From Acaryochloris sp. CCMEE 5410 (GTDB taxonomy: Bacteria; Cyanobacteriota; Cyanobacteriia; Thermosynechococcales; Thermosynechococcaceae), in assembly GCF_000238775.2 (NCBI RefSeq), contig NZ_AFEJ02000001.1, positions 4,154,001 to 4,218,000 of the forward strand: DNA of 64,000 nucleotides, given 5' to 3'. The notes under the pieces were generated by a model. That model was given only the letters and a program-made list of their open reading frames with translations, was not told where the DNA came from and did not search any database. Shown one piece after another: positions 28,502 to 36,569 of this stretch (the first letter of the stretch is position 1; each line of letters starts with the position of its first letter). The translations under genes were made by a program, and so were the position numbers.

Positions 28502-29368
28502 ATGGTAAACCGGACTAGTGCTTCGGCAACCTTTTTGGACTACGGGTGGCAAGATATAGATGCGTTTCAGAAAGTATCTAATACGAAAATCTTGCCTTGG
28601 AAATGGATTTGCTCCATTCATGCAAGCTTTCCAAAGCCTGTATATAAGTTAACGATGCCTCACTCAAGGCAGCCAAAAACAGAGATATTTGGCTCGGGTG
28701 TGTTGATTAGTCCTCGTCATGTCCTAACAGTTGCTCATAATATCTTGGGATTAGACCCAAAGAATCTACTTATAAAAGCAGAACAAATTAAGGTGTCACC
28801 TGGTCGGAATGATGACAAGTTTATTTCTTACCCCTTTCGTACCATTAAACATCTAAAATTCTATTACAGGCAAGAGCTCAATGCATTAGCATTAGCAACG
28901 ACGGCAAAAGGCGCTAGGTTTGATCTTGCTTTAATTGAGTTACGCAGATCACCTGGTAACAGAAAGAAATTAGGTTGGTGGAGTAAAAAAACAGGATCCT
29001 TCATCAAGAGTGTAACCCCTTCATTTCGTTCTTTGCTCAAAACGCGAAAGGTTAATATTGCTGGTTATCCTTTTTCAAAAGATCCAGATTTTACTAATCA
29101 ATTAACTCCAGCGGGGCTACTATATCACGACTTTGATAGTGTTTATAATCTCTATCCCAATATGCTGACATACAATGCTTGGAGCGATGCCGGGATGAGT
29201 GGTGGACCAGTGTGGATCTATGATAAGCATTTAGGCAAACGCCATCTTATCGGAGTACATCAGGGGAGAGATTTACTCGACAGTGGAAAGGGTCAGGGGG
29301 TACTACTTCGCCCCAAATTTATTAAATGGTTACAAGAAAAAACAAACAATTCTATATCAGTGAGTTAA
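28502..29368 (+). CDS. Trypsin-like (PA clan) serine protease, 288 aa
   Basis: The catalytic triad is visible: His79 in GSGVLISPRHVLTVAHN, Asp141 in ARFDLALIEL, and Ser233 in SDAGMSGGPVW. The chymotrypsin/V8-type fold follows from these blocks and their spacing. The ~60 residues before the protease core contain WKWICSIHASFPKP and no signal peptide, so the enzyme is probably cytoplasmic or carried out by a non-Sec path. An AGGAG sits 6 nt before the ATG. Together with the HEVAH peptidase it makes two proteases close to the polyampholyte genes. Confidence 0.88.
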   Translation: MVNRTSASATFLDYGWQDIDAFQKVSNTKILPWKWICSIHASFPKPVYKLTMPHSRQPKTEIFGSGVLISPRHVLTVAHNILGLDPKNLLIKAEQIKVSPGRNDDKFISYPFRTIKHLKFYYRQELNALALATTAKGARFDLALIELRRSPGNRKKLGWWSKKTGSFIKSVTPSFRSLLKTRKVNIAGYPFSKDPDFTNQLTPAGLLYHDFDSVYNLYPNMLTYNAWSDAGMSGGPVWIYDKHLGKRHLIGVHQGRDLLDSGKGQGVLLRPKFIKWLQEKTNNSISVS

Positions 29369-29543
29369 GAAGTCTGTTGGGGAAAGAAGCAAGCTGAAAT
29401 AGATCTCCATAGAGGTGGCTTTTCTCCTGTAACTTGACTAACTTTTAAGCCTATTCATGCGGTCCTTTTACAGTTTGATAAAATTTTTAATGATTTTACA
29501 GATAAGACTTTCAGCTTATTCCGAACTCAGATTACTCAATAGG

Positions 29544-30708
29544 CAGGGTTGTTTTACGTTACTCCTAGAAAAAATAGGATGGTTCTACTGACCAACAGTA
29601 GAGAGACCGATGAGCCATCTAATCGATACTTTGAAGCAAGTCCCGGATTTCCGCAGTGCCCATGGCCGTATTCATCCGTTATGGCTGCTGTTGCTATTGA
29701 TGGTGATGGGCATGCTTGCTGGATATCAAGGGTACCGTCCGTTAGAAACCTTTGTGAGCGATTATCGCCAGCCTTTAAGTGAGCTATTGGGGCTTGAGAG
29801 CCTCGAAGTTCCGTCTCACTGTACCTTTCGTCGAGTGATGAAGGGGCTTGACTTCCAAGCGTTGAGCCACCAATTTGAAGCATGGATGCTCTCGAAAGCC
29901 CAGACTCACTCTCCCGATAATTATGCAGCCTCCATTGATGGCAAACGGATTCGTCAGGGGCTGACAGATGCCAAGGGGAAGCAGCGTTTTGTGGGCTTGG
30001 TGAGTTTATTTGCGGTGGAAGCAGGCATCACCCTCAAGCTCGAAGCCCTCACTCAGGAGGATAATAGCGAAATCAAAGTCGTGCAGGCACTGTTGGAAAC
30101 CCTTCAACTCGATGGCTTGCTGATTACCATGGATGCCTTACACGCCCAAAAAACACTTGAGAAGATTGTGGCCTCGGGTAACGACTATCTTGTGGCGGTC
30201 AAATCCAATCAGGGAAGACTTTACGACCACCTCCAGACTTACTTTGAGTGTCTTAAACCCATGGCTGAGCACATCCACTCCGCCCAAAGTAGAGGACGAG
30301 ATGAACATCGGTGTATACAGGTTTATGAGCCTGTCGGCATAGCCTTACAGGAATGGGAGGCAATTCGCTCTGTGCTTTGTGTCCAACGATGGGGCACTCG
30401 CAAAGGAAAGGAGTATCACAATACGGCCTATTACATCAGTTCAGCTGCCACCTCACCCCAGCATTGGCAATCTCTGGTCCGAGAACATTGGGGCATTGAA
30501 AATCGGTTGCATTGGCCGAAGGATGTTGTTTTTGGCGAAGATGATTATCGACTCGAAGATGAACAAGCACTGCTCAATTGGTCAGTGCTTAGAACTATTG
30601 GGATTAATATCCTGCGGCTAAACGACTATCAATCCCTCAAAACCGCGATGACTAAGCTGGCTAATCGGGTCGATATTATTTTTTCGCTGCTAACTTAAAA
30701 CAGCCCTG
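29544..30708 (+). mobile_element. ISAs1-family insertion sequence, copy 1 (1165 bp)
   Basis: The ends are cagggttgttttacgtta and (reverse complement) cagggctgttttaagtta. A perfect 10-bp duplication, actcaatagg, lies at 29534-29543 and 30709-30718. It is the same element as 62433-63598, where it is inverted and frameshifted. Confidence 0.95.
29610..30698 (+). CDS. ISAs1-family DDE transposase, intact, 362 aa
   Basis: Complete transposase with the N-terminal MSHLIDTLKQVPDFRSAHG block, the acidic blocks AASIDGKRIRQG, LLITMDALHAQ and HWGIENRLHWPKDVVFGEDD, and the C-terminal LNWSVLRTIGINILRLN. Nothing is broken. A short segment (30345-30400) differs from the inverted copy at several bases while the rest looks identical. 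Confidence 0.95.
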   Translation: MSHLIDTLKQVPDFRSAHGRIHPLWLLLLLMVMGMLAGYQGYRPLETFVSDYRQPLSELLGLESLEVPSHCTFRRVMKGLDFQALSHQFEAWMLSKAQTHSPDNYAASIDGKRIRQGLTDAKGKQRFVGLVSLFAVEAGITLKLEALTQEDNSEIKVVQALLETLQLDGLLITMDALHAQKTLEKIVASGNDYLVAVKSNQGRLYDHLQTYFECLKPMAEHIHSAQSRGRDEHRCIQVYEPVGIALQEWEAIRSVLCVQRWGTRKGKEYHNTAYYISSAATSPQHWQSLVREHWGIENRLHWPKDVVFGEDDYRLEDEQALLNWSVLRTIGINILRLNDYQSLKTAMTKLANRVDIIFSLLT

Positions 30709-30793
30709 ACTCAATAGGTGAGAATAAGATACTGTTCAAGTTATTTTATTCTTAATCCCATAAAGTCAAACCCTTTTTTTAGTTAGGTTTTAT

Positions 30794-30940
30794 ATGCCAA
30801 TAAAAGTTTTCAAAAAGGTTGAATTATTTGCTTTTCTTTTAACTTCACTAGCATATTTTTATTTCGGACTTAGCCTAAAGGTTATTCCGACAAAGGAATA
30901 TTCAGATTGTGCCTCAACAAAGTGTGGGATAGGTGACTAA
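30794..30940 (+). pseudogene. Possible 5' fragment of a membrane-protein gene cut by an IS1 element, 48 codons
   Basis: An ATG opens a 48-codon frame with a clear hydrophobic segment (LFAFLLTSLAYFYFGLSLKVI) and then YSDCAST, running into the left end of the IS1 copy at 30919, where it soon stops. The gene just beyond the IS1 (31798) begins with another hydrophobic segment and lacks an obvious start region. The two could be halves of one gene, but no target duplication supports a simple insertion. Confidence 0.4.
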
Positions 30941-31743
30941 GTCTTGCCATCCCCAGGAATGCTCCGTCAGTCCAGCTCGTTGGGCAGCCGTATTCTTGAA
31001 TCGAGAGTGGCACCAGATCCAGTTGAAATAGGTCAGCACCAGTCTTAAGGTCACTGCACTCTGTTGCCAGACTTTGCCAAATTTGTTCTGTCGTCGATGC
31101 CATCGCCCAGTCTGTTGACGCACTATTCCATTGGTCCGCTCTAACCGTTGGGTCAGGGCTTTACTCACTTGATGGCTCACCTCATCGGGTAATTGTCGTG
31201 AATACCCTTCCCAGCCATCGGTTTGCCAATGGTGACAGGCAGTTTTGCCTTCAGTATTCTCAATTAATTCTTGAGCGAGTTCGTCGGTATGTTTGCCAAT
31301 ACGGCTACTGAGCACCAAGCCACTGTCTTTGGCTAGGCTTAATGCCACCCAGCAGTCCCCTACGTTCAATTCTTCTGGTTCACAGTGCTTTTGCTTTTTT
31401 TGACAAAGGACCACAACTCATCTGCATTGATGACGTTAGTCGAAACAGCTTGAACGTCTTGATTGTGAATCAGTTGGGCTTTATGGCTCGCTGAACGAAT
31501 CACACTTACTCAAGTGTTATAGGCCACACCTGTGATGCGGGATAGGCCCCTCAGGCTAATGCCTTCAGCATGAGATTGAAGGATGGTCTGAATCGTTTGA
31601 GGAGAAATCTGACGGCGATAATAGAGGGTATCAAAGGTTTCACTGAAGGTTTGGTGGCAGTGGGGGCAACGGTAACGTTGGCTGCCTTTACTAGTTGTAC
31701 CGTGTTTGTGGGTCTTGGGATGACCATATAGAGGACATTGCAT
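30914..31743 (-). pseudogene. IS1-family transposase pseudogene (InsA-like and InsB-like parts)
   Basis: The first part (31743-31510) is the zinc-finger/HTH half: CPLYGHPKTHKHG, then YRCPHCHQTF and an HTH ending GVAYNT. It is stopped by TGA. Translation past the stop gives SASHKAQLIHNQDVQAV, and then a run of seven A (eight expected) shifts the frame into the catalytic half (31414-30914), with WQTDGWEGYS, LTQRLERTNGIVRQQTGRWHRRQNKFGK and YFNWIWCHSRF typical of IS1. Two lesions make it inactive. Confidence 0.88.
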
Positions 31744-31793
31744 CAGGGAATAGAAAAACTCAACTCCTTATAGGTTTAGCAAACCCACACTTT
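30919..31793 (-). mobile_element. IS1-family insertion sequence, decayed (about 875 bp)
   Basis: Imperfect ends aaagtgtggg (30919-30928) and cccacacttt (31784-31793) enclose an IS1-type transposase in two open pieces. I find no flanking target duplication, so the insertion is old or one side has been rearranged. Confidence 0.8.
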
Positions 31794-31797
31794 TTTG

Positions 31798-32514
31798 ATG
31801 CACGACCAATATTCAAGCAAAACTTCTGGAAGTAATATTTTAAACCTTCCTTCTTTAGATTCAGCAATTATTGCAGCAGGTATAGGTTTAGCTGGAGTAG
31901 TAGGATCATCTGTTTTAGCAAATAACCAAGCTAAAATTAGTAATAGAAGAGAAAAATGGGAGATACTATTTAATTCTCTAGAATGGTTTGGTCGAGATCC
32001 CTTTTTAAGGAGCACTGCAATTTCTGTAGTTGAAACAAAATGGGAATATCATGATGATTTTCGTAAAAGGTGGGCTTCAATTTTTATTTCACAAGCAATA
32101 TATATATTAAAGTCTAGTGCAAACAATAAAAATGGATCTGAATTGTCAATAGAAAAATTGAACTTGTATAGAGTAATGAATTTGCTAACAAATACTAAGG
32201 CCAGAACTGATATAAATGCTGTTAATGAAGAAAACTATTTTTCAGCAGACTTAACTTTACAAGAATTAAACTTTATGATTAATGCACTTAAAGAATATAA
32301 GGAAAATAATAATAATTTCTTACATATTGGGAATGAAGTTATTAATTCTTGGATACTGTTATTACAGTCATATATTCAAATGAGGTTCTCAAATCAAGCA
32401 ATAGATGTAGCAGACCAACAAGTACTTAAAAGTGACTGGGAAGTGATACCAACAAGCATTCAGAATCTTCTACTTAGCCTAGCAGAAAAATATGAGCAAT
32501 TAAATAAAAAGTAA
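31798..32514 (+). CDS. Unknown membrane-anchored protein, 238 aa (5' end uncertain)
   Basis: No family recognised. A hydrophobic segment near the N-terminus (SAIIAAGIGLAGVVGSSVLA) is followed by a long, Asn/Lys-rich helical domain (AKISNRREKWEILFNSLEWFGRDPFLR and onward). AT-rich codon use sets it apart from core genes here. The start at 31798 lies just five bases past the IS1 end, with no ribosome-binding site, so the true gene may begin upstream of the IS1 (30794). One or two membrane spans followed by a cytosolic helical domain is all that can be said. Confidence 0.55.
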   Translation: MHDQYSSKTSGSNILNLPSLDSAIIAAGIGLAGVVGSSVLANNQAKISNRREKWEILFNSLEWFGRDPFLRSTAISVVETKWEYHDDFRKRWASIFISQAIYILKSSANNKNGSELSIEKLNLYRVMNLLTNTKARTDINAVNEENYFSADLTLQELNFMINALKEYKENNNNFLHIGNEVINSWILLLQSYIQMRFSNQAIDVADQQVLKSDWEVIPTSIQNLLLSLAEKYEQLNKK

Positions 32515-32992
32515 ATGGGAGTAGGCATTTTTTTCGGTATAGTAATTAGCCTACTCATCAATCGAGATGAATTTAGCATAGCAATTTAGGAAGAGATCAA
32601 TAGATCTACAACATTACAGATTTTTACCTAATTAGCATCAATTCTGCTATCACCTCAAAGAACTACCTTATTTGCAGTATCCTAACTCACCAATAGCAAA
32701 ATCAAGCGAGATCTAACTTTTATACCTGATATTAAATAGATAATAACTAAATCCTCTGTTCATGATATCTATAGTGAAAATAAGATAAATATTTAGATTA
32801 GTTGCTATTTATTCAATATTCTTGCGTAACATCATAGATTAGTACTGATAACTTAAAAAGCTATTTTTATAGAGTCTAGCTGAAATATTTTATTTTCTTT
32901 CATATGTATTGCTAGACACAAGTCTTAGGTTCTCTCCAATCGGTGTATATCTGCATAAATTTGTCATTCCTAACTGATCTTGGAGCAATGCC
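32515..32992. other. AT-rich intergenic region before the LuxR-type gene
   Basis: 478 bp without a supported gene or hairpin. It presumably contains the promoter of the regulator gene. Confidence 0.5.
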
Positions 32993-33475
32993 ATGGTCGA
33001 TCAATTTATGCCGAGTAAATCTGCTTATCTCCTAGATAGACTCAAATCTTCACATATTATTGGTGAATTCACAATCAAGAATAGTGACTATTTAGTGATT
33101 ACTGATGAGACTTTTCAGTTCTCCAGTTCTTCAGATAATATTGACAAAAAATTACAAACTGAACTGAAAGTATCCAATTACAAAGTGGTTTGCCACTTTG
33201 TAATCAGTGGCAAGTCTTGTGCCATTGTTGAGATTAAAAATACAGAGTCAACATCAAACATCCCAAAACTACTAACAGAAAGGGAGTTACAAATTGTCTA
33301 TCTTGTAGCTCAAGGCCAACAAAATAAGCAAATTGCCAATCAGCTTCGCATTAGCGAGTGGACCGTTTCTACCCATCTACGGCGTATCTTTGCCAAACTT
33401 AATGTAGATAGCCGCGCTGCAATGGTTTTTCGCTGTTCTGACTTATTACAAAACTTTCAAGAATTGCAGACTTAA
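32993..33475 (+). CDS. LuxR-family (GerE-type HTH) transcription regulator, 160 aa
   Basis: The C-terminal ~65 residues are a LuxR/GerE helix-turn-helix: LTERELQIVYLVAQGQQNKQIANQL followed by RISEWTVSTHLRRIFAKLNV. The N-terminal ~90 residues form a small alpha/beta segment (GEFTIKNSDYLVITDE ... KVVCHFVISGKSCAIVEI) that does not match a receiver domain (no Asp phosphorylation site is evident), so the input is unknown. GGAG lies upstream of the ATG. A perfect 12-bp hairpin sits inside the coding sequence (listed separately). The adjacent genes are of unknown function. Confidence 0.85.
   Translation: MVDQFMPSKSAYLLDRLKSSHIIGEFTIKNSDYLVITDETFQFSSSSDNIDKKLQTELKVSNYKVVCHFVISGKSCAIVEIKNTESTSNIPKLLTERELQIVYLVAQGQQNKQIANQLRISEWTVSTHLRRIFAKLNVDSRAAMVFRCSDLLQNFQELQT
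33177..33204. repeat. Perfect 12-bp inverted repeat inside the LuxR-type gene
   Basis: attacaaagtgg (33177-33188), loop tttg, ccactttgtaat (33193-33204). All 12 base pairs match. It could be an operator, an mRNA hairpin or chance. Confidence 0.85.
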
Positions 33476-33642
33476 AGTAATAGATAGACTAAATCAATTA
33501 GGTTTCAAATTCTGCTGCAAAAAATAACTCAGATATATTGAAAATAGCTAAAGTGCTTATGCCTGCTATTCCCTTGTGAAATCTTGCAGCGATTTCAATT
33601 ATTTTCAAAAACAAAACATATTAAAAATTGATACTTAGATCA

Positions 33643-34134
33643 ATGAACGCAAAGGAAGAGCAAGACATACTTATAAAGATTTTTGAAATTGATCAGTCCA
33701 GAATAAGTAACATCGATTCTACAAAATTCATCATCAAAGGATGGTCAGTCACAATTGCAACAGCAATATGTGGTTTTGTTCTGCAGGATAAAGATGAGCG
33801 AGTAATTTTTTTAGTGATTGGTATTGTAACAACTGTATTCCTAAGTATATTAGACTGCATCTACCGATATACTCAATTACTCCATGTAAATAGAGCAATA
33901 GGCATAGAAAATTACCTGCAACAATATCTCCCATTAGAACTAGAAAAGCAGCAAACCAATAAGCCTGAGAATTCAGCAACCCAGAGGCAAAGTAATTTGT
34001 ATCGCGGCATATTACTAGCTAACTATGCTGGATTGGGAAGAAAATCTATAAGGAACTACAAAACAATTATTTTATTCCATGGAGCAATTATTATATTGCT
34101 GCTGGGTGGTTTGATTGCTATCTGCAATAGATGA
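33643..34134 (+). CDS. Unknown membrane protein, 163 aa
   Basis: No family recognised. There are two hydrophobic stretches in the first half (GWSVTIATAICGFVL and VIFLVIGIVTTVFLSILDCIY) and one at the C-terminus (TIILFHGAIIILLLGGLIAI), with a soluble polar part between (~80-140). The ATG at 33643 is chosen over a TTG at 33628. The arrangement of hydrophobic segments around a short cytosolic part recalls small effector or sensor membrane proteins, but no family motif backs this. Confidence 0.65.
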   Translation: MNAKEEQDILIKIFEIDQSRISNIDSTKFIIKGWSVTIATAICGFVLQDKDERVIFLVIGIVTTVFLSILDCIYRYTQLLHVNRAIGIENYLQQYLPLELEKQQTNKPENSATQRQSNLYRGILLANYAGLGRKSIRNYKTIILFHGAIIILLLGGLIAICNR

Positions 34135-34310
34135 AACCTTTCATGTCTTGATAAATTGGCATAGGAACTCTCCAAAACATCTAAACGTCTAGTCAGCTAA
34201 GTAGTCGTTCCTCCAATTAAATCCCTATATACTTCACAGATCTAAATTAGGGAATTGCCATATCTCAGCAGACAAGGCTAGCTTTTGAGTGGAATATTGA
34301 GGATTTAGAA

Positions 34311-35219
34311 ATGGGGTTAAAGGGTAAGCGATGGCCTTCAGGAGCTTTTGCAAGCAGCATTCTTTTGGGAGTATTTTCCCAGCCTGTATGGGCAGGGACG
34401 AATTTAACCAGTGCAAAAGTCTATGCATTTGACTCCCAAGTTCAACTAGAAAAAGTGAAGCAAAAGCCACGCCTTGCCAAAGTCGGTGACGTGATGGTGC
34501 CGATGGATATTCTCAAAACGGGGTCGAGTGCTTGGGCCAAGCTGCTGTTTAATGAAGGCACCTTGTTTCGGGTTCATTCTAATGCCAAGTTCTTTTTTAT
34601 CCCCAATACTCGGAGTTTTCAGCTCAAGCATGGATTAGTTTTATCGATGATTCAGCCGGGGCAGGGCATCACGACGGTGATTACGCCGACGGCCAAAATT
34701 GTCGCCTTTGGTACAGCCCTAACGGTTCGCCATGACTCCACCCAAAACTCAACCATCGTGAGTGCGTTAACTGAAAAAACCGGTCGGCCTATCTTTGTCT
34801 CCAATGATGATGGTGCAGGACAGATCAGATTGAAAGCAGGTGAGCAAGTAGAAATTAAAGAGAACGTCGTAGGGCCTGTCCAAACCTTTAGTCTGCCAGC
34901 GTTCTATCAAGCCTGTCCGATCAGTTCGGTGTTAGCACCTGACCAAGAACAACTCGTTGCCCAAGAACCCACGGATGTGCAAACCCCTTTGTTAGTGATT
35001 CGAGAGGAAACAGCAGAGGCTGTGGCGAGACAATCTGCATCGCCTGCCGCTTCTACGACTGAGTTGGCTGAACTGTGCGCCCCGGTTCCAGAGTTGCCAG
35101 AAGAAGAAAAACAGCGACCGAATGGTGGTCCTAGGATCGGTATTGGCGGTTGTATTCCTTTCCTCACCTGTGGAACAGGTCGACCTAACCCGGTCCGAGT
35201 CCCTGGACAAAGACCCTAA
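34311..35219 (+). CDS. FecR-domain exported protein, 302 aa
   Basis: N-terminal signal peptide ending PVWA (residue 28), then a FecR-type beta domain (~60-170) with DILKTGSSAWAKLLFNEGTLFRVHSNAKFFF and TVITPTAKIVAFGTALTV, which match the conserved strands. The rest is a low-complexity, Pro/Glu-rich tail ending in a Gly/Pro/Arg stretch. Stand-alone FecR proteins of this type are periplasmic or surface proteins of unclear role in cyanobacteria; there is no adjacent sigma factor or TonB receptor, so iron signalling is not supported. GAGG is 8 nt before the ATG. Its stop codon overlaps that of the convergent beta-lactamase-like gene. Confidence 0.8.
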   Translation: MGLKGKRWPSGAFASSILLGVFSQPVWAGTNLTSAKVYAFDSQVQLEKVKQKPRLAKVGDVMVPMDILKTGSSAWAKLLFNEGTLFRVHSNAKFFFIPNTRSFQLKHGLVLSMIQPGQGITTVITPTAKIVAFGTALTVRHDSTQNSTIVSALTEKTGRPIFVSNDDGAGQIRLKAGEQVEIKENVVGPVQTFSLPAFYQACPISSVLAPDQEQLVAQEPTDVQTPLLVIREETAEAVARQSASPAASTTELAELCAPVPELPEEEKQRPNGGPRIGIGGCIPFLTCGTGRPNPVRVPGQRP

Positions 35220-36469
35220 TTGGGAGTCGCGGCTGGTTTGGCTTTGGGTTTGGACTTAAGGCTATCGATTAATCCGCTATATAGAGCTGTAAACTTTGCT
35301 TCTTCAAGGGGCTGATTGTTGTTCCAGGTGGCAGACACACAATAGGTTTTGCCGTCCTTGCTTTGCAGCTGGGTGGTGAAATTGAGAACTCCCGGTTCGG
35401 ATCCACCTTTAAAGGAAATGGTCTGCCAATCTTGAGGACGAGCTAACCCCGGATTAATTTGGGTTACAGGCAAGTCGGCAACGTTTGCCATGATTTGACA
35501 GAGTTCTGTTGTGGTATGGAACCATTCAATTTCTGGAGATAGCACGCCTGATTCAAAATCGGTCACAGAGGGGAGTGGTGCTGACTCACTGAGCAGGGCT
35601 TGGCGTTGTTTGGTCTCGGTAGCCAGGAAGCGATCGCGCAATGATACATTTTTCGGATTCTTGAGAATAAACGCTTCTCGCGTCATCAGAAACGGTGTAT
35701 TCCGAGGGGAAAGCTTTTCTAAAGCGGGTTTACCCACGAGCTGAATCAGATGGTCCGTAGCCGTATTATCACTTTGAGAAATCATCAACGCTGCCAGACT
35801 ATAGACCGTTAAGGAAGATTTGGCAGGCCAGGTGTGCAAGAATCCAGACGGTAAGCTTTTTAACTGTGGCTGTAGCTTCACCACCGCATCCCAAGACTGT
35901 TGCTTGGCAGCAATCTGAGTCTTCAGCACATTTAGAACGGCTAGCTTAAAGGCAGAACCAACAGCGAGGGGCTGATCGGGGTTGTGGGACAGCTTGGGGG
36001 TTCCATTCTCAAGCACCAATACGCTGACTTTACCGGGTAAGGCTTTAAACGCAGAGGTCAGATCTTGAGAAGGTTTAGGATGCGCGCGTGGCGCTTGAAA
36101 TAGTAAGCCAGAAATCAACCCTTGCTGATTGAGCACCAAGCGAGTGGGGACAATGCCTTTTTCAAATACCACCACAAAGCCAGTACCGTCCTCTCGTACC
36201 CCTTGGTAAGGGCCGAGTTGTTGTTTCATATTGCTAATAATGGTTTGCACCTGGGGTGCAGCCACCTGGGATAAAAAAGTGGGCGTAAACCAATTGGCTA
36301 GCACCACTGAACTGGTAAATAAGCGGGTGAGCATTCGCCCTTGAGGGGTGTGGGGAGCGGCCTGGGAAGCAGGGACTTGGGGATTGGCATACCCCCTGGG
36401 ACTGACCAAAATTCCTGATGCCGTGAGGAACAGACTCAGCAATACAACCAATCGAGTGTGATGTTTCAT
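35216..36469 (-). CDS. Class A beta-lactamase-fold serine hydrolase, exported, 417 aa
   Basis: Signal peptide at the N-terminus (LVVLLSLFLTASGILVSPRGYA). A ~110-residue extra domain (TRLFTSSVVLANWF ... VVVFEKGIVPTRLVLNQ) precedes the penicillin-recognising domain. Active-site blocks are SAFK (S-x-x-K, in GSAFKLAVL), SDN (SQSDNTATD) and KGG in place of the usual KTG (SFKGGSEPG). The fold and catalytic Ser/Lys are there; the changed third motif and the extra domain argue for a peptidoglycan- or ester-hydrolase role rather than antibiotic resistance. The start at 36469 has AGAGG just upstream; a longer frame to 36544 has no such site. Confidence 0.82.
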   Translation of the reverse strand: MKHHTRLVVLLSLFLTASGILVSPRGYANPQVPASQAAPHTPQGRMLTRLFTSSVVLANWFTPTFLSQVAAPQVQTIISNMKQQLGPYQGVREDGTGFVVVFEKGIVPTRLVLNQQGLISGLLFQAPRAHPKPSQDLTSAFKALPGKVSVLVLENGTPKLSHNPDQPLAVGSAFKLAVLNVLKTQIAAKQQSWDAVVKLQPQLKSLPSGFLHTWPAKSSLTVYSLAALMISQSDNTATDHLIQLVGKPALEKLSPRNTPFLMTREAFILKNPKNVSLRDRFLATETKQRQALLSESAPLPSVTDFESGVLSPEIEWFHTTTELCQIMANVADLPVTQINPGLARPQDWQTISFKGGSEPGVLNFTTQLQSKDGKTYCVSATWNNNQPLEEAKFTALYSGLIDSLKSKPKAKPAATPN

Positions 36470-36569
36470 ATTAAACCTCTGGGTGCCGAAAAAATCTCTG
36501 ATGACAGCAACGGATTCCAACTCCTGAAGTATAATCTTGCCCAACGAGTTGCTGAGAGTATCAAGGGTT

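Noticed and set aside
29554-29883. Leftward 109-residue open frame within the ISAs1 element (and its twin at 63259-63588)
   Set aside because: It is antisense to the intact transposase and repeats only because the element repeats; there is no independent evidence of coding.
34311-35219. FecR iron-signalling regulator
   Set aside because: There is no adjacent ECF sigma factor or TonB-dependent receptor, and the protein has a cleavable-type signal peptide rather than the cytoplasmic-to-periplasmic layout of anti-sigma FecR.
35216-36469. Antibiotic-resistance beta-lactamase
   Set aside because: The third active-site motif is KGG rather than KTG and there is a large extra N-terminal domain; the fold is right but a resistance role is not supported.
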